From NCBI GenBank assembly GCA_017745595.1, contig WMBV01000003.1, positions 62,001 to 126,000 of the forward strand: DNA of 64,000 bases, given 5' to 3'. Below, piece by piece: positions 38,839-49,329 of this stretch. The notes beneath the pieces are model-generated. The model was not told the origin of the DNA, ran no database searches, and saw only the letters and a list, made by a program, of their open reading frames with translations. The first letter of the stretch is position 1. Every line of letters begins with the position of its first letter. A program made the translations under genes and the position numbers. Source of the DNA: Bordetella petrii. GTDB lineage: Bacteria; Pseudomonadota; Gammaproteobacteria; Burkholderiales; Burkholderiaceae_B.

Positions 38839-39599
38839 GGGCGCCTCGCCGGCCGGCGCTGCCAATACAGCACGAAGCCGCCCAGGGCCAGCAGCAGCGC
38901 CAGGCTGGCCAGGCGCACCAGGCGCATGATCGAGACCGTGTAGGCCCCCTGGGCGGGATCGTAGTGCGAGCAGAACAGCACCACCTGGTCCGTCAGCGTG
39001 CCGATTGCGCCGTGCGAGGCCTCGACCAGGGCCAGCTCGAGATCGCGCGGCGCATAGCGCACGCCGGTGAAGTAGCGCGATACCCGGCCCTGCGGCGTCA
39101 GGACGACGAAGCCGGCGGGATGGTCGAACTGGCCGCTGGCCCGGTCGTAGCGGTAGGGAAAGCCCACCGCGTCGGCCACGGCGCGCGTCGGGCCGGCCGC
39201 GCCGGTCAGCAGGTGCAGGCGCGGCTGCCAGGCGTGCGGCAGGGTGGCGCGGTAGCGCCGGGCCTTGCGTTGCGCGGCGGGCGGGCCTTCTTGCGGGTCG
39301 ATGCTGAGGGCGACGATCTGGAACGGCACGCCGACGCCGCGCGTACCCTCGATCACGCCGTCCATCACGGTGCCGCACAACCGCGGGCAATGGTAGTAGC
39401 CCAACACCAGCAAGGCGGGCTGGCCGCGCAGCACGTCGCCCAGGCGCGCCGGCGCGCCGTCGGCGGCCACCAGGACGGTGTCCAGCGGCACCCGCGCCTG
39501 CAGGCGCGGGCTGAACGCCAGGGGCTGGGCCTGCGCGGGCGCCAGCGCGCAGGCCAGCGCCAGGATGGCGATCCATGGCAGCGCCCGGCGGGCGTTCAT
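38835..39599 (-). CDS. SCO1/SenC-family copper chaperone
   Basis: 254 residues. Signal peptide ending AQAQ, thioredoxin fold with the copper site [14 protein letters not shown] (CxxxC) and the distal His in [16 protein letters not shown]-terminal helix ([19 protein letters not shown]) anchors it, which is less common than an N-terminal anchor. It would load CuA of the adjacent subunit II. Coupled to coxB by a 4-bp overlap. Confidence 0.92.
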   Translation of the reverse strand: MNARRALPWIAILALACALAPAQAQPLAFSPRLQARVPLDTVLVAADGAPARLGDVLRGQPALLVLGYYHCPRLCGTVMDGVIEGTRGVGVPFQIVALSIDPQEGPPAAQRKARRYRATLPHAWQPRLHLLTGAAGPTRAVADAVGFPYRYDRASGQFDHPAGFVVLTPQGRVSRYFTGVRYAPRDLELALVEASHGAIGTLTDQVVLFCSHYDPAQGAYTVSIMRLVRLASLALLLALGGFVLYWQRRPARRP

Positions 39600-39925
39600 G
39601 GGCCCTCCGGCGCGGCGGGCGCGCCGCCTTGCGCGGCCAGCGCTTGCATGGCTTGTTCCAGCGGGATGCGGGCGATGCCGTGGCGCGCGTCCACCCAGGC
39701 GTAGCTGTGCAGCAGGTGCTGCTTGGCGCGCTGGTAGTCTTGCAGGTCGGCGCGCGGCCGGGTTTCCAGGGCGGGGCCGGCAATGCGCGGCGGCGCGGGC
39801 TGCCGGTCCACCGCGGCAAACCAGTGCCGCGACAGCACGACGGCGCCGGCCGCCACGGCGGCCACCGCGATCACGCACGCCAGCGCGATGCGGCGCAGCC
39901 GGTGCATGTCGATGCCTTCACGCAT
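39596..39925 (-). CDS. Small membrane-anchored protein of the complex III/oxidase operon, function unknown
   Basis: 109 residues from the ATG at 39925 (MREGIDMHRLRR), or 103 from the Met at 39907. One N-terminal helix (IALACVIAVAAVAAGAVVL), then a soluble, helical and Ala-rich part with YQRAKQHLLHSYAWVDARHG and IPLEQAMQALAAQGG. I do not recognise a family. It sits between actF and SCO and overlaps both, so it is likely an accessory or assembly factor of this respiratory chain segment. Confidence 0.7.
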   Translation of the reverse strand: MREGIDMHRLRRIALACVIAVAAVAAGAVVLSRHWFAAVDRQPAPPRIAGPALETRPRADLQDYQRAKQHLLHSYAWVDARHGIARIPLEQAMQALAAQGGAPAAPEGP

Positions 39926-41021
39926 GGCGGGGCTCCGGCAAAGGGGCGGCGCCGGCCTGGACGGCATGGCCGGCCGCGCGCGCCAGGCCGCCCATCAGCG
40001 CGGCCATGGCCGGCAGCAGCCACCAGGCATGCGGGCTCAGGCCGTCCAGCGATGGCGCCACGTACCAGACCGTTTCCAGCCAGCCCATCGCGGCCAGCAG
40101 GGCCGCCACGCCGGCCAGGGCGGCCGAGCGCTTCACGCGCCGCGACAGCAGCAAGGCGAACGGCAGGCAGGCGCCCAGCACCAGCAGGACCAGGGCCAGC
40201 CAATGCCACGAGCCCAGGTAGCGCGGCAGGTACCAACTGATTTCGGCGGGCAGGTTTTCGGCCCAGATGATCTGGAATTGGGTGAACTCCAGGTAGGCCC
40301 AGGTCATGACGTAAGTGAGCAGCAGGTTGCCCAGGTCGCCGCGGATGGGGGCCGGCGCGGCGCGGGCCGCGCGCAGCGTGGCCAATGCCAGGGCGGTCTT
40401 GAGCTGCGCCACCAGTACCAGCAGGCCGAAGCCGGTGGCATACCATTGCGGCACCAGCGAGGCCACCAGGTCCACGGCAGCCAGCGTAGCGGTATAGCCC
40501 AGCACCAGCAGGCCGCCGGCCGCCCCGGCCGCGCCGCCGGGGTCGAGCGCGCTGGCCGCGCGGCGATGGCAGGCGCCCCAGGCCAGTGCCAGCCACAAGG
40601 CGGCGTACAGGCCCAGGCGCAGGTCGAAGAACCATTCCGCGCGCCAGAGCTGGCGGAAGGCCGGCTGCGCGGCGCCGTCGACCCAGCCGGGCTGGGCCCA
40701 CGGATACCAGGCCTGCGTCCAGAGCGCCAGCGGCAGGATCAGCGGCGCCAGCACGGCCAGGCTGGCCGCGCGGCGCAACAGGTGCGGCCGCAGCACGGCG
40801 CCCCAGCCCCCGCCGGTAAGGCGGTGGATATACAGCGTACCCAGCGCGCCCAGGGCCGCGCCGGTCCAGAACCACCATGCGGCCAGCCACGCGGCTTGCA
40901 GGTCGCGCGGCGCCACATAGCCCCCCACCAGGCACAGCGCCAGCAGCGCGATGCCATGGGCCAGCAGGGCGCGCCGCGCCGGGCGGCCGGCGGGCGCGCA
41001 GAGATCCATGCGCCCGTTCAT
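39918..41021 (-). CDS. actF: Alternative complex III subunit ActF (NrfD-like integral membrane protein)
   Basis: 367 residues, about ten hydrophobic helices. LLTYVMTWAYLEFTQFQIIW and WYLPRYLGSWHWLALVLLVL are conserved blocks of ActF, the shorter of the two large membrane subunits of alternative complex III. Start at 41021 overlaps the actE stop. A quinol-site or structural role is known for the family. Confidence 0.85.
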   Translation of the reverse strand: MNGRMDLCAPAGRPARRALLAHGIALLALCLVGGYVAPRDLQAAWLAAWWFWTGAALGALGTLYIHRLTGGGWGAVLRPHLLRRAASLAVLAPLILPLALWTQAWYPWAQPGWVDGAAQPAFRQLWRAEWFFDLRLGLYAALWLALAWGACHRRAASALDPGGAAGAAGGLLVLGYTATLAAVDLVASLVPQWYATGFGLLVLVAQLKTALALATLRAARAAPAPIRGDLGNLLLTYVMTWAYLEFTQFQIIWAENLPAEISWYLPRYLGSWHWLALVLLVLGACLPFALLLSRRVKRSAALAGVAALLAAMGWLETVWYVAPSLDGLSPHAWWLLPAMAALMGGLARAAGHAVQAGAAPLPEPRHA

Positions 41022-41647
41022 GGCGCGCTCTCCGGCGCGGGCAGATGCGCCCGCGCGGCCTCGCGCACGGGCGGGGGCAGACTGGCCAGGTCCGCGTGCT
41101 GGCTCAGCTGCAGTGCCCGGATGAAGGCGACGATGGCCCAGCGGTCGGCCGGTTCGAGCCGGTTGCCGTATCCGTACATGACGCCGTAGCCGCGCGTGAT
41201 GACGTCGTACAAGTGGCGGTCGGTTGCCTGCCGCAGCCGCTCGGAATGATAGGTGGGCGGCGCCGGAAAACCGCGCCGCGCGATGCGCCCGTCGCCGTCG
41301 CCTACCGGGCTGTGGCAGGGCAGGCAATAGATGTTGTAGCGTTCGCGGCCGCGCCGCAGCAGTTGCGCCGACAACGGATAGGGCTGGCCGGGCGCGGCGT
41401 CGGCGCGCTGCCGCGCCTGCATGGCCTGCGCGCCGCGCCGGCCGCCGCTGCTGCCGGCCAGGTTGCCGGCGGCATGGGGCACGGTGCCGCCGGGCGGCGC
41501 GCGCATCGCACTGCCATCGGCGAACAGGCGGTTGGCCTGGTACGGCTTGCCGCGCGCCTGGTCGTACATGTCTTGCGCGGCGCGCTCGCAGCCGGCCAGG
41601 CACAGCGCCAGCGCGCCGGCAAGCAGGCAGACGGCGTGGCGGTTCAT
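41018..41647 (-). CDS. actE: Alternative complex III subunit ActE, monohaem cytochrome c lipoprotein
   Basis: 209 residues. Lipoprotein signal [20 protein letters not shown], a single haem site NIYCLPCHSPVGDGDGRI and a possible Met ligand in GYGVMYGYGNRLEP. MYDQARGKPYQANRLFADGS is typical of the ActE family. It transfers electrons on the periplasmic face, presumably to the fused cytochrome c of the downstream subunit II. Coupled to actD (ATGA). Confidence 0.88.
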   Translation of the reverse strand: MNRHAVCLLAGALALCLAGCERAAQDMYDQARGKPYQANRLFADGSAMRAPPGGTVPHAAGNLAGSSGGRRGAQAMQARQRADAAPGQPYPLSAQLLRRGRERYNIYCLPCHSPVGDGDGRIARRGFPAPPTYHSERLRQATDRHLYDVITRGYGVMYGYGNRLEPADRWAIVAFIRALQLSQHADLASLPPPVREAARAHLPAPESAP

Positions 41648-42177
41648 CGCGCCACCTCGGCGATGCGCAAGGGCGCCAGGCCGGCCAGGAATGCGCGCGC
41701 CTGGGCGGCCGCCCGGGGCGTGCGCAGTTCGCCCAGGCAGACGAAAAAGCGGTCGCGCGATGCGCGCGCGAAGCCGGCATCGTTGAACATGGGATGGCGC
41801 AGCGCCGGCAGGCGGTTGCCGGCCAGCATGGCGGCCACCGCGGCCAGGGCCGCGAACAGCACCGCCAGTTCGAACGCCACCGGAATGAACATGGGCCAGC
41901 TGTGCAGCGGCCGGCCGCCGACGTTGATGGGATAGTCCTGGGTGGCCGAATACCATTGCAGCAGGTAGCCCAGCACGCCGCCGCCCAGGCCGCCGGCCAG
42001 CGTGGCGCGGGCCACGCCGCGCCCGGGGCCGCCCAGCAGTTCGGCCACTTCTTCGACCGGGAAGGGCGAATAGGCCTCGATGCGGGGGTAGCCCGCGTCG
42101 CGGGCCGCGCGCACCGCGCGCACATAGGCCGGCACATCGTCGAATTCGGCCAGGATGCCGTACAGGGCGGGCTTCAT
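41644..42177 (-). CDS. actD: Alternative complex III subunit ActD (DUF3341)
   Basis: 177 residues with a soluble N-terminal domain ([38 protein letters not shown]) and two helices ([19 protein letters not shown] and [20 protein letters not shown]). This is the DUF3341 architecture of ActD. Overlaps actC (ATGA) and actE. Confidence 0.88.
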   Translation of the reverse strand: MKPALYGILAEFDDVPAYVRAVRAARDAGYPRIEAYSPFPVEEVAELLGGPGRGVARATLAGGLGGGVLGYLLQWYSATQDYPINVGGRPLHSWPMFIPVAFELAVLFAALAAVAAMLAGNRLPALRHPMFNDAGFARASRDRFFVCLGELRTPRAAAQARAFLAGLAPLRIAEVAR

Positions 42178-43538
42178 GGCTGCCCCGCGCGGTCGCGGTA
42201 CACCAGGTGCCGCATCTCGGTCATGGAAATCGCCGGCAGCACGCGCACGAACAGCAGGAATAGCCAGACGAACAGGGCCAGCGACCCCAGCAGGAACAGC
42301 CAGTCCCAGCCCGTCGGCACGAAGCGGCCCCATGCCGACGGCAGGAAATCGCGGTGGGTGCTCTGCACCACGATCATGAAGCGTTCCAGCCACATGCCCA
42401 CATTGATGATGACGGCGATCGCGAACAGCGCCGCCGCGCTGGCCCGCACGCGCCGCAGCCACAGCAGCTGCGGCAGCGCCACGTTGCAGGCGATCAGGGT
42501 CCAGTAGACCGGGGCGTAGCTGCCCGCCAGCCGGTCGCGGGTCATGGCGACTTCGAATTCGTCGCCGCCATAGAAGGCGGTGAAGACTTCCATGACGTAG
42601 CCGTAGGCGACCAGCGCGCCGGTGGCCAGCATGACCTTGGCGGCCAGCGCCAGGTGGCGGTCGGTAATGAAATCATGCAGGCGGAAGACATGGCGCAGCG
42701 GGATCGCCAGCGTCACCACCATGGCGAAGCCGGAATACAGCGCGCCGGCCACGAAGTACGGCGGAAAAATGCTGGAGTGATAACCGGGCGTGTTGCCGAT
42801 GGCGAAGTCGAGCGACACGATGCTGTGCACCGAGACCACCAGCGGCGTGGCCAGGCCCGCCAGCAGCAGGTAGGCCGCCTGGTGGCGCGCCCAATGCCGG
42901 GCATCGCCGCGCCAGCCCAGCGCGAACAGTCCGTAGGCCAGCCGTGCGGGGCGCGTGCGGGCCTGGTCGCGCAGCGTGGCCAGGTCGGGAATCAGGCCCA
43001 CGTACCAGAACAGCAGCGACACCATCAGATAGGTGGCGATGGCGAACAGGTCCCATACCAGGGGGCTGCGCCACTGCGGCCACAGGCCCATGCGGTCGGG
43101 ATACGGCACCAGCCAGTAGAAGAACCAGGGGCGGCCCAGGTGCAGAATGGGGAACAGGCCGGCGATGCTGGCCGCGAACAGGGTCATCGCCTCGGCGTAG
43201 CGGTTGATCGAGGTGCGCCAGCGCTGGCGCAACAGCAGCAGCACGGCGGAAATGAACGTGCCCGCGTGGCCGATGCCGATCCACCAGATGAAGTTGGCCA
43301 GCGCGAAGCCCCACGCCACGGGAATATTCACGCCCCACAGGCCCACGCCGCGCACCATCAGCCAGGCCGTGGCGGCGCAGAACACCAGGACGCCCGCGGT
43401 GGCGCACAAAAAGGCCAGCGGCCAGCGCGCGGCCGGGGCCGCCGCGCCCGCGCCGCGCCGGCCCAGTACCAGCCCGGCGATGCGGTCGGTGACGGCGCCG
43501 TAAGAGGGCGCGGCGGACGGGCCGGGACGTTCAGTCAT
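42174..43538 (-). CDS. actC: Alternative complex III subunit ActC (NrfD/PsrC-like quinol subunit)
   Basis: 454 residues, about ten membrane helices. [20 protein letters not shown] holds the conserved His expected near the quinol site, and [20 protein letters not shown] is a family block. ActC is the main quinol-binding membrane subunit. It starts 8 bp inside the end of actB. Confidence 0.92.
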   Translation of the reverse strand: MTERPGPSAAPSYGAVTDRIAGLVLGRRGAGAAAPAARWPLAFLCATAGVLVFCAATAWLMVRGVGLWGVNIPVAWGFALANFIWWIGIGHAGTFISAVLLLLRQRWRTSINRYAEAMTLFAASIAGLFPILHLGRPWFFYWLVPYPDRMGLWPQWRSPLVWDLFAIATYLMVSLLFWYVGLIPDLATLRDQARTRPARLAYGLFALGWRGDARHWARHQAAYLLLAGLATPLVVSVHSIVSLDFAIGNTPGYHSSIFPPYFVAGALYSGFAMVVTLAIPLRHVFRLHDFITDRHLALAAKVMLATGALVAYGYVMEVFTAFYGGDEFEVAMTRDRLAGSYAPVYWTLIACNVALPQLLWLRRVRASAAALFAIAVIINVGMWLERFMIVVQSTHRDFLPSAWGRFVPTGWDWLFLLGSLALFVWLFLLFVRVLPAISMTEMRHLVYRDRAGQP

Positions 43539-46383
43539 GGTCGTCCTCGCCGGCCGGCAGGCGCCCGGCCACGCGGGCCAGGTAGGTGGTGCGCGGCCGC
43601 GTGTTCAGTTCTTCCAGCAGCGCGTAGCGGCGCGGCGACTGGCGTGCGCGGTTGATGGCGCTGGCGGGGTCGTTCAGGTCGCCGAACACGATGGCCTGGG
43701 TGGGGCAGGCCCCCTGGCAGGCGGTGACCACGTCGCCGTCTTGCAGCGGCCGGCCGGTGCGGCCGGCGTCGATGCGCGCGCGGCTGATGCGTTGCACGCA
43801 GTAGGTGCATTTTTCCATCACGCCGCGGCGCCGCACGGTCACGTCGGGATTGCGGCGCGCCGCGCTGTACGGGTCGGACTCGGCGTACTGGAAGAAATTG
43901 AAGCGGCGCACCTTGTAGGGGCAATTGTTCGAGCAGAAACGCGTGCCGATGCAGCGGTTGTACACCTGCGCGTTCAGGCCTTCGCTGTCGTGCACGGTGG
44001 CGCCCACCGGGCAGACTTCTTCGCAGGGCGCGTTCTCGCAATGCATGCACGGCACCGGCTGGAAGGCGTCCTGGCCGGGCACCGCGTCTTCGTACAGGTC
44101 GACGCGTATCCATGGCATGGCGCGGCCCCGCGCCACTTCGGCGCGGCCCACCACGGCGATGTTGTTTTCGGCCTGGCAGGCGATGGTGCAGGCGCCGCAG
44201 CCCACGCAGGCGTCCAGGTCGATCGACATGGCCCAGGCGTGGTCGGGGTAGGGCCGCGGGGGATACAGCGTCTGCCGGGGGCCGGATTCGTCGCGGGCCG
44301 TGGCGCCGTCCGCCAGGGCCCGCGCGTCCAGCACGCGCACGATGTCGCGTTGCCGCGTCGAGGTTTCGTTCTGGATGCGCGCATAGGCGTGCCGCGCGCC
44401 GGTGGGGCGTAGCTGCACTTCCACCTGGCGGGCCAGCAGCGCGTCGCGCCGCGCCGGACGCAGCGCATGGGCATTCACGCCGATACCGTTGGCGATGGCG
44501 CCGCCCGCCCGGCGGCCGTAGCCCACCGCGAGCGTGGCGATGCCTTCGGCCTGCCGGGCCAGCACGTGCACCGGCACGCGCAATGCCGGCCCCGCGTCCG
44601 GGGTCGCCAGGTCGACGACGTCGCCGCTGGCTACCTCGTGCTCGCGCGCCGTGGCGGGCCCCAGCAGCAGGGCGTTTTCCCAGGTGATGCGGGTGAACGG
44701 ATGCGGCAGTTCCTGCAGCCAGGCATTGTTGGCGTACTCGCCCAGGCCGATGCGCGGGTCGGGCGTCATCACGGCCAGCAGCCCGGCGGGCCGCGGCGCG
44801 GCGGGCTGCGCGACCTGGCCGCGCAGCACCGGCGGCAGCGGGGCGTACGCGCTATCGGGCAGCAGGCCCTGCCGCAGCGCGTCGTTCCAGGGCGCATCGC
44901 TGCCGGCGGGCGCGCTTGCGGCGGCGCGCCAGGTTTGGCGCACCAGGTCGTGGGCGCCGCGCTCGCTGCCGTCCACGATGGCCAGCAGCGCATGCGGGGA
45001 ATGGGCATCGTGCAAAGGCGCGATGACCGGCTGCACGATGCCCGCCGTGCCGTCGCCGGCGCGCGCGTCGCTCCAGGCTTCCAGGTCGTGCGCGCGCGGC
45101 GCGTGCCAGGCGGTGGCGCGGCCGGTCTCGTCGCGATACAGGCCCATGTGCACCGAGAGCGGCACGCGCGCCAGGGCCTGCGCGAAACCGCTGGCCGGCA
45201 GCTCGTGCACCGGGTTGGCGTCCAGGATCAGCAGTGTGTCGGCCCGCCCGGCTTCCATGGCGGCCAGCAGGTCTGCAAGGCCGGCATTGCCGGCGCGGCG
45301 CACCGGCGGTTCGATGGCCTGGACGGTGGCGCCCAGGTTGCCCAGCTGCGCGTTGAGCGCCCAGCCGATCTGGTGGGCGCGGCCCGACAGGCCATCGCCC
45401 ACGGCAATGGCCGCGTGGCCAGCCTGCCGCCGCAGCAGCCGCCGCAGCGTGGCTTCGATGCCGTCGGGCAGCAGGCCGGCGGCTGCCGGCGGCGCCTGGC
45501 AACCGGGCACGCCGAAGTGGGCGGCCAATCTTTCCAGCAGGGCTTCCATCTGCCAGGGCGGCAACGAGATCCGGCGGTCGGCCTGAGTGCCGATCAGCCC
45601 GGGGGTGGATTCGATGGCGTACACGCGGCAGCCGTCCGGCTGGCGGCGCGCCTGGGCCAGGTCGTGCGCATGGCGCACGCCATCCGGGCCGCCGGCCGCC
45701 AGATCGGCGTCCAGCGTCAGCAGCATGCCGGTTTGCCGCAGGCGGTAGCGCGGCACGGCCGCGCGGCCCAGCATGTGCATGGCCGCATCGGCCGCGGCCG
45801 CGCGCGACAGCGGCTCGTGCACGTACCAGCGCATGCCGGGCAGCGCCTGGGCCAGCGCGTCCAGCTGGCGCAGCAGCGTGGGCGAGCTGCACAGGCCGGT
45901 CAGGATGTGCAGCCCGTCGCCGCCGCGCTCGCGCAGGGCCGGCAAGCGCTGCCGCAGCGCCGCGCGCAACGCGTCCCAATTGGCCGGTTCGTTGCCATGG
46001 ACCACGGCGCCCGAGCGGTCGGGATCCCACAGCTGCAGGATGGCGGCCTGCGCATAAATGTCGGTGGCGCCCAGGCTGGCCGGATGGCGCGGATTGCCTT
46101 CGATCTTGGTGGGCCGGCCATGGTTGGTCCGCACCAGCACGCCGCTGGCCGCGCCCTGGCGCACCAGGCTGGTGGCGTAGTAAACGGGCTCGCCCGCCGG
46201 CGCGCCTTCGGGCATGTCGACGTAGGGCAGGATAGTTTCGGCGGGCGGGCCCTTGCAGCCGCTGGCGGCCAGGGTCGCCGCCGCCGCCATCGATTGCAGC
46301 AGCGCGCGGCGCGCCGGGTCGGCCGGGCCGGCCTCGGCGGGGCGCGGCGGGTGGCGGTGCAGGGTGACGGGGCGTTCGATCAT
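43531..46383 (-). CDS. actB: Alternative complex III subunit ActB (molybdopterin-like domain fused to Fe-S domain)
   Basis: 950 residues from the ATG at 46383. N-terminal [20 protein letters not shown] has both a twin-Arg pair and a lipobox-like Cys. The large N-terminal domain (to about 680) resembles molybdopterin oxidoreductases but carries no evident cofactor. The C-terminal domain has four cysteine groups ([49 protein letters not shown]... and [10 protein letters not shown]), predicting three [4Fe-4S] and one [3Fe-4S] cluster. It is the main Fe-S subunit of the quinol:electron acceptor oxidoreductase. Confidence 0.93.
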   Translation of the reverse strand: MIERPVTLHRHPPRPAEAGPADPARRALLQSMAAAATLAASGCKGPPAETILPYVDMPEGAPAGEPVYYATSLVRQGAASGVLVRTNHGRPTKIEGNPRHPASLGATDIYAQAAILQLWDPDRSGAVVHGNEPANWDALRAALRQRLPALRERGGDGLHILTGLCSSPTLLRQLDALAQALPGMRWYVHEPLSRAAAADAAMHMLGRAAVPRYRLRQTGMLLTLDADLAAGGPDGVRHAHDLAQARRQPDGCRVYAIESTPGLIGTQADRRISLPPWQMEALLERLAAHFGVPGCQAPPAAAGLLPDGIEATLRRLLRRQAGHAAIAVGDGLSGRAHQIGWALNAQLGNLGATVQAIEPPVRRAGNAGLADLLAAMEAGRADTLLILDANPVHELPASGFAQALARVPLSVHMGLYRDETGRATAWHAPRAHDLEAWSDARAGDGTAGIVQPVIAPLHDAHSPHALLAIVDGSERGAHDLVRQTWRAAASAPAGSDAPWNDALRQGLLPDSAYAPLPPVLRGQVAQPAAPRPAGLLAVMTPDPRIGLGEYANNAWLQELPHPFTRITWENALLLGPATAREHEVASGDVVDLATPDAGPALRVPVHVLARQAEGIATLAVGYGRRAGGAIANGIGVNAHALRPARRDALLARQVEVQLRPTGARHAYARIQNETSTRQRDIVRVLDARALADGATARDESGPRQTLYPPRPYPDHAWAMSIDLDACVGCGACTIACQAENNIAVVGRAEVARGRAMPWIRVDLYEDAVPGQDAFQPVPCMHCENAPCEEVCPVGATVHDSEGLNAQVYNRCIGTRFCSNNCPYKVRRFNFFQYAESDPYSAARRNPDVTVRRRGVMEKCTYCVQRISRARIDAGRTGRPLQDGDVVTACQGACPTQAIVFGDLNDPASAINRARQSPRRYALLEELNTRPRTTYLARVAGRLPAGEDDHD

Positions 46384-46388
46384 GGCGG

Positions 46389-47039
46389 TCACCGGTGGCA
46401 GGTCGTGCAGCTCGTCATGCGCGCGCGGCTTTCCAGGTCGAAGATGCGCTTCAACTGATCGACATCGGCGGCGGACAGGGGGGCGGGGTCGTGCATGACG
46501 AAAACCTGGTCGTGCGGGCCGATGCGGCGGCCCGGCGCGCGATGGCAGTCCAGGCACCACTGCATGTCCAGCCGCTGCGCCCGCACGATGCGCGGCATCT
46601 GGTCGACCCGCCCGTGGCAGGTCACGCAGGCCACGCCCTTGGCCACGTGGATGCTGTGGTCGAAATACACGAAGTCGGGCAGGTCGTACACGCGCTTCCA
46701 GGGCACCGGCTGGCCGGTCTGGACGCTGGCATGCAGCGGCGCGAACGCGGGCGCATCCTTGAACAGCTGCGAATGGCAGGTCAGGCAAACCTGGGTCGCC
46801 GGCATGCCGGCCGCCGCCGAGGTCTCGACCGTCGTGTGGCAGTAGCGGCAATCGATGCCGTCGTCGCCCACATGGTGCTTGTGGCTGAACGGGATGGGCT
46901 GGTCGGGGCCGGTGTAGGGCGCTTCGGCGGCCGACATGCGCCAATACGCCAGCACGGCGCCCGCGCCCGCCAGCAAGACCAGTCCCAGCAGAGCCAGCTT
47001 GATGAACAGCACCGAGGCGTCGCTGAATAGTTGGGACAT
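46389..47039 (-). CDS. actA: Alternative complex III subunit ActA, pentahaem cytochrome c
   Basis: 216 residues. An N-terminal membrane anchor (VLFIKLALLGLVLLAGAGAV) is followed by five CxxCH sites (CRYCH, CLTCH, CVTCH, CLDCH, CTTCH) and extra His residues for bis-His ligation. IPFSHKHHVGDDGIDCRYCH is the ActA signature. First gene of the 12-gene respiratory operon, 5 bp before actB. The 361-bp region upstream is discussed separately. Confidence 0.93.
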   Translation of the reverse strand: MSQLFSDASVLFIKLALLGLVLLAGAGAVLAYWRMSAAEAPYTGPDQPIPFSHKHHVGDDGIDCRYCHTTVETSAAAGMPATQVCLTCHSQLFKDAPAFAPLHASVQTGQPVPWKRVYDLPDFVYFDHSIHVAKGVACVTCHGRVDQMPRIVRAQRLDMQWCLDCHRAPGRRIGPHDQVFVMHDPAPLSAADVDQLKRIFDLESRARMTSCTTCHR

Positions 47040-47400
47040 TGCGGGCTAGGGTTCCTGAATGCGGATCGCCCCGGGCAAGACGCCGGGCGTGGCATCCGGA
47101 ATCGGGGCGCGCCCTGTCGCGCAAGCCGTATGCCCGCCGTGTGCCGCGGTGGGCGGGGGCAAGGCCCCGAGGCGGCCGCGCCAGGGAATTTCTTCCATGG
47201 CGATAGAGAATTTACTTACACCCCGTCAAAACCTGACAACTTACTGAATGATCTTGGCCAGGATGCGGGCCGGCCGCAACGCGCAAGCGTGTTCGCTAAA
47301 TGTATTAAATTTGTTTTTGAAATAGCGGGTATACCCGCATAAACACGCGCATATATTCAAGGTTAAATATGTAATTGTATTTTTTATGTACTTAAACGCC
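47040..47400. other. 361-bp divergent intergenic region (act operon / dehydrogenase cluster)
   Basis: No gene is evident here. The half next to actA is GC-rich, the half next to 47401 is strongly AT-rich. The AT-rich part (47290-47400) includes the perfect palindrome at 47325-47338. TTGTCA-like and TTGACG-like hexamers on the minus strand near 47220-47250 could be act promoter elements, but I cannot fix a convincing -10. Confidence 0.5.
47325..47338. promoter_or_regulatory. Perfect 14-bp palindrome GCGGGTATACCCGC, operator candidate
   Basis: Located 63 bp upstream of the dehydrogenase start at 47401, in an otherwise AT-rich segment. GC-rich dyads in AT-rich promoters are usually protein sites. 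The FCD GntR regulator at 51079-51741 or another protein could bind here; unassigned. Confidence 0.4.
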
Positions 47401-48285
47401 ATGAAAATTGTGCTGATCGGCTGCGGGGAAGTCGGCCATTGCTACGCCCAGGCCTGGCAGTCGGGCGGGCACGCGCTGCCCGCGGTATGCGAACTGCGGC
47501 AAGATGAAGCTATGCAGGCGCGGGCAAGGGCCTATGGCGCGGCCCTGCATGCCGCTCCTGGCCCGTGGCTGGCCGAGGCCGACCTGGTGGTGTCGGCGGT
47601 GTATGGCCACGCCGCGCGCGCCGTGGCCGAACAGGCCATTCCCCACCTGCGCGCCGATGCGCTGTATGCCGACTTCACCACCGCCAGCGCGGCCGATATG
47701 CGGGCCGCCGCCGCCGTGGCGGCCCGCCATGGCATTGCCTTCGCCGACGTCGCCATCATGGGCGCCATCGTCCTGCTGGGCGCGCGCACGCCGCTGCTGT
47801 GCGCCGGCACGGGGGCGTCCGCCATCGCCGGATTCGCCCAGGGCGGCGGCATTCCGGCGCAGGCGATCGCGGGGCAGGCCGGCGACGCGGTGCAGCTCAA
47901 GCTGCTGCGCAGCATTCTTACCAAGGGCATGGAAAGCCTGGCGGTCGAATGCCTGGTGGCGGCCGAACAGCTGGGGCTGCGCGACGCCCTGTACGACGTG
48001 CTGGGCGATATGGACCGAACGCCGCTGACGGCGTTCCTGGACTCATTCGTGCGCTCGCACGTGCTGCACGCGCCGCGCCGCCTGGCCGAAGTGCGCGAAG
48101 CGCGTGAACAACTGGTGCGGGCCGGCCTGCAGCCCTTGGTGCTGGATGGCGTCGAGCGCCTGTTTGCCCGCACCGCGCGGGGCATCGAGTCGGCGCGCGC
48201 CGAACGCGGCGGCGCGCCGCTGGACGTGGCCGATACCGTGCCCGCGCGGCTGGCCTGGCTGACGCCGCTGGCACGGCAACAATAA
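47401..48285 (+). CDS. NAD(P)-binding dehydrogenase, 6-phosphogluconate/3-hydroxyisobutyrate dehydrogenase-like with DUF1932 C-terminus
   Basis: 294 residues from ATG 47401 (MKIVLIGCGEVGHCYAQAWQ), five codons into the frame that opens at 47386. N-terminal Rossmann fold, then an all-helical C-terminal domain with VQLKLLRSILTKGMESLAVE, where Lys marks the beta-hydroxyacid dehydrogenase active site. The C-terminus fits the DUF1932 group. First gene of a cluster with a Bug receptor, RraA-like protein and 2-hydroxyacid dehydrogenase. Confidence 0.82.
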   Translation: MKIVLIGCGEVGHCYAQAWQSGGHALPAVCELRQDEAMQARARAYGAALHAAPGPWLAEADLVVSAVYGHAARAVAEQAIPHLRADALYADFTTASAADMRAAAAVAARHGIAFADVAIMGAIVLLGARTPLLCAGTGASAIAGFAQGGGIPAQAIAGQAGDAVQLKLLRSILTKGMESLAVECLVAAEQLGLRDALYDVLGDMDRTPLTAFLDSFVRSHVLHAPRRLAEVREAREQLVRAGLQPLVLDGVERLFARTARGIESARAERGGAPLDVADTVPARLAWLTPLARQQ

Positions 48286-48334
48286 AACCGCCGCGGCGCC
48301 CGCGGCATTTCTCATCTGATATGCGAGGAAGACA

Positions 48335-49303
48335 ATGCAAATCCTGAAAAAGATCCTGGCGGTCACCGTCCTGGCGTCGTGCCCGGCGCTTGCCGGCGCG
48401 GCCGACCTGGGCGGCGCGCCCATTACCTTCATTTCGCCGTTTCCGCCCGGCGGCGGCACCGACACCCTGACGCGCATGATGGCCACCGCCGTCGGCCAGG
48501 ACACGGGCTGGAACATCGTGGTCGAGAACAAGCCGGGCGCCGGCGGCAACCTGGCGCTGGACGCCACGGCGCGCGCGCGGCCCGACGGACACACGCTGGT
48601 CATGGCGCAGACCGACAACATCGTCCTCAATCCCTGGCTGTACAACAAGCTCAGCTACGACACCTTCAAAGACTTCAAGCCGGTGGGGCTGGTGGCGTCG
48701 TCGCCCAGCGTGTTCGTGGTGCTGCCCGACTCGCCCTTCAAGACAGTGGACGACGTGGTGCGCGCGGCCAAGGCCAGGCCGGGCCAGGTATCGCTGGGCA
48801 TTCCCGGCATCGGCGGCAGCGGCGACCTGATCGGCCACTTGTGGCGCAAGGCGGCCGGCATGGAGCTGATGCACGTGCCGTACCGTGGCTGGTCGCAGGC
48901 GTTTCCCGACCTGATGAGCGGCCGCATCGACATGTATACCGGCTCGGTGGCGTCGTTGCTGCCGCAGATCCGCGCCGGCAAGGTGCGCGCCCTGGCGGTG
49001 GTGGCCGACGCGCGTTCGCCGGCGCTGCCGGACGTGCCCACCTTCGCGGAAAGCGGCTTCAAGACGATCAACCAGACGATCTGGTGGGGCCTGATGGCGC
49101 CGGGCCAGACGCCCGGCGACGTCATTGCCGCGCTGAACGCCGCCGTCAATCGCGCGCTGGAGCAGCCCGAGCTGGTGCAGAAGCTGCAGCAGGCCGGCTA
49201 CAGCGTCATGAAGGGTACGCCGCAAGACCTGGACAAACGCCATCGCATCGACCACGATGTGTTCGGCAAGGTGGTGCAGGAAGCAGGCATCCCCAAGCAA
49301 TGA
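48335..49303 (+). CDS. Tripartite tricarboxylate (Bug/TctC) family periplasmic receptor
   Basis: 322 residues. Signal peptide MQILKKILAVTVLASCPALA, cleavage after AGA, then ITFISPFPPGGGTDTLTRMM, NIVVENKPGAGGNLALDATA and the usual C-terminal VPTFAESGFKTINQTIWWGL. Second gene of the cluster; an RraA-like gene follows after 26 bp. Confidence 0.92.
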   Translation: MQILKKILAVTVLASCPALAGAADLGGAPITFISPFPPGGGTDTLTRMMATAVGQDTGWNIVVENKPGAGGNLALDATARARPDGHTLVMAQTDNIVLNPWLYNKLSYDTFKDFKPVGLVASSPSVFVVLPDSPFKTVDDVVRAAKARPGQVSLGIPGIGGSGDLIGHLWRKAAGMELMHVPYRGWSQAFPDLMSGRIDMYTGSVASLLPQIRAGKVRALAVVADARSPALPDVPTFAESGFKTINQTIWWGLMAPGQTPGDVIAALNAAVNRALEQPELVQKLQQAGYSVMKGTPQDLDKRHRIDHDVFGKVVQEAGIPKQ

Positions 49304-49329
49304 CTCCCTTTTCCTCTAGGAGCGCCGCA

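Noticed and set aside
44467-46458. 663-codon open frame opposite actB
   Set aside because: Same GC-driven shadow effect; biased composition, no ribosome site, and actB is well supported by Fe-S motifs.
48291-48313. CCGCGG-CGC-CCGCGG stretch after the dehydrogenase gene as a terminator
   Set aside because: The dyad is short and followed only by CATTTCT; the next gene begins 50 bp later and probably belongs to the same operon.
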